Assembly (NCBI RefSeq): GCF_023973825.1
Contig: NC_090114.1
Span: forward strand, 1,070,501-1,134,500
Direction of reading: 5' to 3'
DNA length: 64,000 nt
Source of the DNA: Plasmodium brasilianum
Taxonomy: Eukaryota; Apicomplexa; Aconoidasida; Haemosporida; Plasmodiidae
Under the pieces are notes generated by a model. That model searched no databases and was not told the DNA's origin. It saw only the letters and a list, made by a program, of their open reading frames with translations. Made by a program: the position numbers and the translations under genes. Positions 45,971 through 64,000 of the stretch are shown in pieces (position 1 is the stretch's first letter; each line of letters opens with the position of its first letter).

Positions 45971-48900
45971 CTAATTTTCGCACTGACTCTGCATCTTTCG
46001 AATGTACTCAAAAAAGTTAAAGACAGAAAGGTCATTCAGGAATTGTTGGGAGTAGTAGTAATTGGAAGCCAGTGCAGATGCAAATAGGGACCTAAGATAA
46101 ATATAAGGAACCCTTTCAAAAATTTGATCAAATGTTACAATTTTTAATAAGGTTGGTGGTATAACATCTCGAAGGACCTTTTTCATCAATTTGTAATCTG
46201 TGCATAAGGTATCTGAGGATAATATATCTTTTTTCAATTCGCTAATTTTTTTTGATAATATATTGGTTGCTTGTGATATAGGAGTTTTTGTTCTTCTTGT
46301 TTCACTCCAAAGGGATTCAAACTCGAGCTCACAATAATGCCTAATTTTTTTCTGTATTTCTTTTACGTATTCTTTGTAAAAGTGGGAAACGTTTTCTCCT
46401 CCTTCTTGTGGGTTCTGCCCTCTGACAGCTGCTTTATGCTCCTCATTATCAAGTGTTACTGTATTGTTAACATCATGTTGCTCTTTATATCCTTCTTTGC
46501 CATCATCATTATCATCAGCAGCAGCAGCGGCAGAAGTGTCTATTTCCAAATCGTCGTCATTTAAAATCATCGACCTTGTAAAAGAAAGTGAATGATTTTT
46601 TTTTTGGTTAAGATTCATAAATATAAACTCATTTTCTTCTACTAGTGTTATATCACTATCAGGAGAACACATTAACTGGATATACTGTTTGTCATTTAAA
46701 ACTAATCCAGCTAGTACTTCCAAACTACTAGATATAACTCCTCCTTTATTTGTGGAAGCATCTTTAAAGAGAATAACATTTTTACTTTCAAGAATATTCC
46801 TTGCATCATCTGATATGAATACATTTGCTCCTTCAACAATGTATTTATAAATACATTCACCATTAATAATAATATTATTAACATTAAAAACGTTAATAGA
46901 ATGAGGTCTACCTCCACAAGGATTAAAAATATCACATGCATTAAGTGGATTTAAAAAGAACGTATTTCTAAAATCTAATCCACTTTTAATTATTTTTCCA
47001 AATATTTCTACATTATGATCTTCAATACCTATCTTAAATCCATTCTTTGAAAGGTACTTATCATCATATAATATGCAACACGTATTTACTCTTTTGTTAT
47101 TCTGTGGCACGGTGGATGTCTGCTCTACTACTCCTCTCTGTGATCCGCTTAGAGATCCATTCTGTACCTTATTTTTTTTATTTATAATTTTTTTTTTTTT
47201 TCCTGCTCACCATTTCTCATTTTAGCTAGTCGTATTAATTCCTCCTTATTTAACCCCTCTTTATCATATAGAACTCCCGAACCGTCAATGATAGAAATTA
47301 TTTTAGTTTTTGATTGTAATATGGCATTACTACCCAAATCTCCATCTGGACCTCCAACCACAGATCTAGCTATATTTTCTTCTTTTATATTTAATTTTTC
47401 ACATAATTTTTTTATATATGTTTCTATACCTAGAGTAGTCATACCATATAAGTCATGCGGAACTCCCCCATTTTTTCGTAGCTTACCTGTTGAAAATGTT
47501 TTCCAATAAGAATAATTTCTCTTCTTTGCAATTATACATGCCCAGTCCATAAGTTGATCTGAACCTGTGTTTTCATCTGGTCCCAGAAATATTAAATCTT
47601 CATCCTCTTCTTCAACAGTTTCATCTACCTCAGAAGCATCAACTACTTCTTCTCCTTTCTTCTCTGCTTCTTTATTCTTTTCTCCTTCTTTCCCATTACA
47701 TTTTTTTCTTCCATTTCCTGATAGAGCCACCACTATCCTATCGCCACTTTTACTACCACTCCTTTTGTTAAGTTTGGAGCTCATAATTTTTTGAACAGCA
47801 TCTTCTGTTGTTCCATTGATGTATGAATAGTACCTGCTACTTTTTTGCCTATCTCCTGTATTGTGTTCTACTCTATGGTTTCCCACTACTCCATCATCAA
47901 TAACAATATTACTATTACTGTTGTTATTGTTCCTACTACTACTACCGCTACGAATGGTACTACTACTACTTCTACTTCTACTGCCGTTCATAATATTGTT
48001 GTTGTTTCTGTTCACGTGGCAACTATCCGCTCGACTTTTGCTATTACTGCGATTGTCGCTTCTGTTATCGTTATCGTTCAGTTCGTTGTTTTGCACCCTG
48101 CTGCTTATCACTCCGCTTCCTACAGTACCGTTGTCCATCGCGCTTCTATTCATTGCATGTAGTCTTTTCACATGTGGCATAGGTGTAAGGAGCCTCTCCT
48201 GACCTGCATCAACACTTGCATTTTCCAACGTAGTGGTGTTATTAAAATTTTTTTCATTACTTGAACCTACAGAAACGGAGAGCACCTTTTCAGGTTCTTC
48301 ATTAATTAGTAGATCTAATATTGAATTAACATACGAGTAGAAACATAAATTTTTTATATATTTGGTATTTGCATTGTTGCAAACATCTGCGTCTAGTAGA
48401 ATAATTCCTTTGCTCCCTCCTTCTGGTATATCTTTATTTTTAAAATTTTGTGTATATGCTAAATTATATGCTTCATCAAATAAATTGTTATAATTGTGCA
48501 TATACGAGTTCATATTATTTGATATAACTATTCTAATTCCTCCCCTAGATATTTTACTGAATCGAATATGGAAACCAACAAAATGTAATCCTAAAATCAT
48601 AACGATAGAATACGGATGACTATCATATATAGAATCTTTTAACAAAGCACCATCAAAAGATACAGCAAAACTAATTTTGTGCATTACAAAAAAATTAGTC
48701 TTTACTGCATATTTTTCAAACATATAAAAATATTGTAGTATATTTTTATGATGATTATCTTCAATTTCATCAATAATATATTTACTATCTTTAATATGTT
48801 CATACTGTGATGATGCTGACGTGTCATCATCATGTGGTTGTGCTTTTTTTTTTTCTTTTGTTCTTGTTGTTGTTCTTCTTTACTATACTTTTTATTTAAT

Positions 48901-50183
48901 TTTCTTTCAAAATTAGCAAAGAGCAATTTAATCGTTTTCACATTACTTAAAGCACAGTTTAAAATTTCCTCTTTGGTATACTTTGAACTTTTTAGCTTTT
49001 CTTTGATTATGTAAAAATCGTTAAGAATAGAATTACTACTACTACTGTTGTCATTTCTCATGTGTAAAGCGTTCTCCACCTTTTTATAACTAGAAAAAGA
49101 ATTTGTTGAAAAAAAAGCAATAAATTTAATAATAATAAAAATGTATGCTGACTCTTCTGCAGTAAATATTCTCTTCACTGATAGTTGAATAAACTTAGAG
49201 TCATTAAATAAACACAACGTTTTCAAAGACTTGAGTATTTTCTGTATCCTTCTTTCTAATAATAAATTTTTTCTTTCTTGTTCTGTATTAGTAATTACAT
49301 TAACATTTAATATTATTAACAAAACGCCATTCTTCAACGGTTCAACATACTTGGAATACGAAAAACATCTATGCATATTTAAGCAGTCTCCTATTAGTGA
49401 AAAAATGCTCGATATAACATTACTCCTCTTAACAGCTATTGTTAAAGAAAATGTTGTTTCGGATGTTATATAATAATTCGTTTGTATGAACTGTCCAGTT
49501 AAATCATATAGTACTGCTTTGTTCAATTCGTAATAAATTTCCTCACATTTTGTTCCTTTTATATAATTATAAAAGTTTACATCCGTTAACTTTTTTAAAT
49601 CCGTTTCATTTTCACTAATTATATCATCATTATATGTTGGAAGCTCTAATATATAGGTTCTCAATGGTTCTTGATATGTATGCTCTTTATCAAAAAGCGA
49701 GTGAACTGATCTAAAACTTTTTAACCTGTAGCAGTGTTTAGACATATCACTAAAATTGAAATATTTCTCTTCTATTTTCTTTTCCATCTTGTAATTTAAT
49801 CTCGTTTTGTTATCATCAGCAAACACTCGTGTAATTATAAATATAAAGTTGTCATGTTTCTCTTCAAAAATTGGAAAATACTTATCACTGGAATACTGCT
49901 CATTTATTTTTGCTGTTATTATACACACAACTACTTTACTTATCAACTCGGGGCTTGTTTCCTCAAAGTGAAATCTATTGAAACCCAATTTGTTGAAATA
50001 AAAATCGATACTATAATTTATTAAATGGTCTGAAAATAAATTATAACTTCTCAACAATTCTTTTGTTTCTGCGTATTTATCTTTCCACGTTATGCTGTTG
50101 TTCGAAAATGGCTCACTCTCAAAGCACTGATGATCAGTACTGCTCATTGTGAGATTCAGGGGTGACGTATTTTCCACGTCCAT
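45971..50183 (-). CDS. GDH3: Large NAD-dependent glutamate dehydrogenase; two frameshifts in A runs
   Basis: Converts glutamate and NAD to 2-oxoglutarate, ammonium and NADH. The layout is that of the large NAD-GDH family: a long N-terminal region, then the catalytic domain with HFVGFHIRFSKISRGGIRI, NKDIPEGGSKGIILLD (substrate-activating Lys near residue 592), DWACIIAKKRNYSYWKTFSTGK, a GGVPHDLYGMTTLG block and the Rossmann motif GGPDGDLGSNAIL (about residues 943-957), then DGSGVLYDKEGLNKEELIRL and CGGRPHSINVFN with YIVEGANVFISDDAR. A Ser/Asn/Arg-rich insert splits the catalytic domain. The frame is lost at an 11-A run (coded at 48844-48854) and a 14-A run (47188-47201). One extra A at each gives one continuous frame of about 1404 residues, close to the family length, with natural sequence on both sides. 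The ATG at 50183 is the first in frame. Next to LSD1, tandem on the same strand. Confidence 0.93.
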
Positions 50184-50387
50184 CTTTTGCAGTCGTTTTA
50201 TGCTGCGTGTGGTGTATGTGTGTTTATGCTTGTGTGCGTACTATATGTTTGCACTGAGCTTTGTCCTACTACGTTGCTTATATATATGCTTTATTTTGTA
50301 CTTATTTAGATTGCTTATTCTTTTTTGTACCATCTATATATACCTTGATTATTCTTTTTTTGTATTATATGATTGTTTCTTTGTTTC

Positions 50388-50482
50388 GTTGTTTCTTTGT
50401 TTCGTTGTTTCGTTGTTTCGTTGTTTCGTTGTTTCGTTGTTTCGTTGTTTCGTTGTTTCGTTGTTTCGTTGTTTCTTTTTTT
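50388..50482. repeat. 8-bp array (TTGTTTCG)
   Basis: About 11 units in strict 8-bp register, about 200 bp upstream of the GDH start codon. Confidence 0.9.
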
Positions 50483-50707
50483 GTTTTATTTAGATTCTTA
50501 TAAACCGTTCTTCAAGTTTGCTTTTTCAGAGAAGGCATGAATTAATGTGTACATGAGTAAGAAAATACAGGTATGTACAGTCACAAACTATCTCACATAT
50601 TTTTAATGTGTGAACTGGGTGTATATGAAGTAGGGGGAGGATATTCTTTTTTCCCTTTTTTTCTTTTGCTTTTTCTGTTTTTTCTATTTTTTTGTTATTT
50701 TTATTTT

Positions 50708-50800
50708 GTTCTGCTTTTTCTGCTTTTTCTGCTTTTTCTGCTTTTTCTGCCTTTTCTGCTTTTTCTGCCTTTTCTGCTTTTTCTGCCTTTTCTGCTTTTT
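50708..50800. repeat. 9-bp array (CTTTTTCTG)
   Basis: About ten units of TTTTTCTGC with TTTTCTGCC variants; T-rich irregular extensions continue to about 51060. Ser/Ala/Phe open frames across it are artefacts. Confidence 0.85.
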
Positions 50801-51206
50801 ATATTTTTTCTATTTTTTTGTTATTTTTGTTTTGTTCTTCTGTTATTTTTGTTTTGTTCTTCAGTTATTTTTATTTTTTTGTTCTTCAGTTATTTTTATT
50901 TTTTTGTTCTTCTGTTATTTTTGTTTTTTCTATTATTTTGTTATATATGTTTTTTCTATTATTTTGTTATATATGTTTTTTTTTGTTCTTCTGTTATATT
51001 TGTTTTTTTTTTTTACATTTCTTCTGTTTCTTCCGTTTTTTCTATTTTTTTTGTTTTTTTATTCAATATATTATGTAAAGCGGGGTTGGAGAAATGTTGT
51101 TCTCTCACTAATTTACATGAACATTTAACATGTAGTGTTGTTCATGCAAAAAATATGAATGTGCATGTTTATATTATTGTACACCTGTACATAATATGGG
51201 GGAAAC

Positions 51207-51207
<1 letters not shown>

Positions 51208-51280
<73 letters not shown>
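51208..51280. repeat. 73-base uninterrupted A run
   Basis: All bases from 51208 to 51280 are A on the plus strand. It is the longest homopolymer in the window; the next longest are about 52 (21031-21084) and 36 (1320-1355). Confidence 0.95.
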
Positions 51281-51282
<2 letters not shown>

Positions 51283-52363
51283 AACAAGCAAGGAAAAAAT
51301 GCGAAAAGGTAATAGCGTGAAGAGGAGTCAAAATAAGGCAAGGCAAAAACGTCAAAAAAGGGCAAGCAAAATAAGCAAAAAAAAAAAATAAAAAATAAAA
51401 AAGTAAATAGAAGATAGAAAATGTGGAAAAGGCATAGAAGGAACGAGAATATGACGTGAAGGAGAGGAAGGGAAGGGAAAAAAAAAAAAAAAATTTTTTA
51501 AGCAAACATAATAAAATGAAAAGCTTTTCATATTTGGCTGCACTCACCATTTAAGCATGTTAACTTCAAATTAATAATATGTGTGAAAATAACATTACAT
51601 TTTCGTATAACTTTTATGTATAGAGTCAAATTTTCATTTCATATAAATTAAAAATAAAAACTGTACTTAAAAAAAAAATATAAGTTTATATATCAATGTT
51701 ACCATAAATAGGTAATAACAATTTTCTTTTATCCCTAGAAAAAAGAATATTCATTTTGAGCATACAACAGACTATTAATTTTATTTTAAATTATTGTAGT
51801 GCAAATAAAAGGACTAAATAAAATTGACAGCTATACAGCAGTAGTTACATATATTTTAGCAAAAGCTTTTTTAAATCTTCTGTTAAAATTTTGTTATACA
51901 AAATAAATGTAATATTAATATATAAATATATATTTGTACATAATTTTTTTTTTTTTTTTTTAACAAGTTCGGTATAATAAATGTTCATACGCTTAAGTAA
52001 TAAAATTGTAGAAAATTTTAATGAAGGGTTTATTTAATTATTTATAATAATGAGAAATCAAGTTTTGCTTAAATTGACATAATTAAATTGTATTAATTAA
52101 AAACTATTTTATAATTTTTAAAAATTAAGAAGTTTCCAGTTGCATATAATCTATAGTTTATATATTTATTTACATACATGTTTAAATATAATAAATGTAC
52201 ATGAAAATTTACATACATACATATACATATATATTTATCTACATATCTATTTATTATTTATCTATTTATATACCTTTTTATTTATCTATTTGTACACCTA
52301 TTTATTTATATACATATATTTACATGCCTATTTTTATATATTACTATATTTATATATATTCCT

Positions 52364-52512
52364 ATTTATTTATATTCCTATTTATTTATATTCCTATTTA
52401 TTTATATTCCTATTTATTTATATTCCTATTTATTTATATTCCTATTTATTTATATTCCTATTTATTTATATTCCTATTTATTTATATTCCTATTTATTTA
52501 TATGCCTATTAA
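52364..52512. repeat. 16-bp array (TTCCTATTTATTTATA)
   Basis: About nine near-identical units within the AT-rich region upstream of GDH and downstream of LSD1. The chance Ile/Tyr/Leu/Phe frame is not a gene. Confidence 0.9.
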
Positions 52513-53132
52513 TATATCTACATATATATCTATATAACTAGTTTTATATTATTCTATATACTATTTTTTCCTTTTCCTTTTTTTCTTTTTTTCTTTTTTT
52601 TTAAAATAAATTAAAGAACACTGCAATTCAATTTTTAAAAAAAAATTTATTATAATTTAAAAAATGACTGTTGCAAATTTAATATATTTGTTGGCGCGTT
52701 ACTATTTTTCCAATTTTTGCAATTTTTTTTTTTTAATCTATGATCTTTTTATTTTTTCTATTTTGTACATTTTGGTTTCTCATTTTTAGAGCGTAATATA
52801 TTTATATATATATATATATATATTTTTTTAATCCTTTATTTGCTCCCTCCATTTATGCCATCATTTTTCAATATTTTGTGTTATCTCTATTGTTTTTACC
52901 TTTTGATTTTTTAAAATGAACAATTAATAATACCAATTTAACAAACATCTTTTGAGCACACAGTTTTTCTTAGTATTGAGAAATGAACATAGGTAAAGAA
53001 CTCATATTCTTTTGTTCTTACTGATTAACTGACCCCTTACAATAAGGAATAATGTGTACATAAATTATATTCAAATGAGGGCTACTGTTTTTCCTATATT
53101 TTAAGAAACGTATATATATTATATGTATGTAA

Positions 53133-53166
<34 letters not shown>

Positions 53167-54186
53167 TTGGTTAAAAAATTTGTAATATAACTATTATTCG
53201 TTAAGCAAAAATAAGAATAAGGTTGCATATACTTATTTACAGAGTTTTTTTTTTTTTTTTTTTTTTTTTTCATTTTATGAATAACGGCAAAAAGAACAAA
53301 ATAGATGAAACTTAAATTTTGCTACTTTGTATATTTTGAGTACAGTATTATGTTATATTTTTTTTAAAAACACATGATAAAATTATAACAATGAGTTAAT
53401 TACTACATCTGAGTTGTAAGGAGAAAACATAATTATATTAATAATAGAAGAAACGTGTAAAGAGGAAACAAATGGTGTAGCTGTGGCTACAAATATGTGT
53501 ACATATGTATTTATGCATTAATATATATATTATGTGTATGTATACTTACATAACACGTGCATATATAACAATTTTTTCTTATTTTCCCGTTATATTAAAG
53601 AGAACTTGGAACATAAAAATATATGCAAATAAAATTTAGGAACAAAAGGAATCTTGAAAGATATCTATTAAAAGATTTACTAAAATAGCTTTTTAAAAGA
53701 ATAAAACAATAACATAGAAATAGAAAATGCTTATAAAAATGTATACACGTATGCATATATGTATAGGTAAGTATATGTATATATATATGCACATGTGCAT
53801 GTATGTATGTGAAAACGAATATACGTTCTGATGCGGTGCATAAGCCTGTGTTGGGTAAAAAAAAAATTAAAGGGCAAGTATATAATATTATACATAACTG
53901 AAATATTTTAGTTAAGTGTGTCTTACTACAGTACAAATAAAAAATGAATATACATATATATATATATATATCCCACATATTTTTACATGAAATAGAGGAA
54001 TAAAAATTAAATTATATTTTAAGATGTAAATAAAGGCACGTGAACAGAAAAAATCGCCTTTAAATGAATTCACGCCGATTTTACATACAAATATGTTAAG
54101 TACGTATGTTAAAGTATGTATGTTAAATGTGCATGTTACGAATGTACATGAGTATGTGCTTGTTTTTTTTTTTTTTAACTGCTCAC

Positions 54187-64000
<9,814 letters not shown>

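Larger units (their letters stand above)
50184..54186. other. Intergenic region between GDH and LSD1 (GDH promoter side, LSD1 3' flank)
   Basis: Four kb. It contains an 8-bp array, a 9-bp Ser/Ala-frame array, an exceptional 73-base A run and a 16-bp array, listed separately. The part from 51550 to 53400 is notably AT-rich, with long A/T words, T runs at about 51942-51961 and 53246-53270, and TA tracts at about 52804-52823 and 53137-53150. No gene or RNA gene supported. Confidence 0.6.

Noticed and set aside
51550..53400. Possible centromere because of very high AT content
   Set aside because: It lacks the uniform, kilobase-scale imperfect-repeat core at about 97 percent AT expected for Plasmodium centromeres, and the syntenic P. 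falciparum position is, as I recall, not centromeric.
53595..53978. 127-codon minus-strand Phe/Tyr/Ile-rich frame
   Set aside because: AT-rich chance frame with no domain; lies in the gap between GDH and LSD1 without splice signals or conservation that I can see.

Overview
The window is nuclear DNA of a malaria parasite (Plasmodium). It is AT-rich, with very long A and T homopolymers, T-rich intron ends, coding regions swollen by Asn/Lys/Ser low-complexity inserts, and an ApiAP2 transcription factor. The gene order matches, as far as I remember it, the left part of P. falciparum chromosome 8 (LSD1, GDH3, an ApiAP2 gene, 1-Cys peroxiredoxin, PWP2, a cyclin-like gene, an inositol 5-phosphatase, adenylyl cyclase beta), shown here in reverse. 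Base composition looks less AT-extreme than P. falciparum and more AT-rich than P. vivax, so P. malariae or P. ovale would fit; I cannot settle the species.

Layout from left to right: the 5' part of an unrecognised minus-strand gene (1-988); adenylyl cyclase beta in five exons (minus, 1500-8644); a FIG4-like SAC phosphoinositide phosphatase (plus, 11535-15817); a cyclin-fold protein (minus, 16762-20198); the ribosome-biogenesis WD40 protein PWP2 (plus, 22910-26353); 1-Cys peroxiredoxin (minus, 28219-28881); a large ApiAP2 regulator whose AP2 domain is split by an intron (plus, 36232-44385); large NAD-dependent glutamate dehydrogenase (minus, 45971-50183); and an LSD1-type histone demethylase with an extended PHD finger, whose 5' end lies beyond the right edge (minus, 54187 to >64000). 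Genes from 1500 to 50183 alternate strand, giving three divergent (shared promoter) and three convergent intergenic regions. No functional cluster is apparent; these are conserved core genes.

The gaps are dominated by short tandem arrays (8 to 52 bp units) and homopolymers. I see no convincing tRNA, rRNA, CRISPR array or mobile element.

The most striking observation is that three genes are broken at pure A runs inside lysine tracts: one break in the SAC gene, two in GDH and one in LSD1. All four are healed by exactly one extra A. This points to systematic homopolymer under-calling in the assembly, or less likely to slippage in the cell. I found no convincing undescribed system. The items most worth checking are those frameshifts, intron retention in the ApiAP2 gene (which would remove its only DNA-binding domain), the 52-bp array, and two more complex intergenic islands upstream of the ApiAP2 gene.
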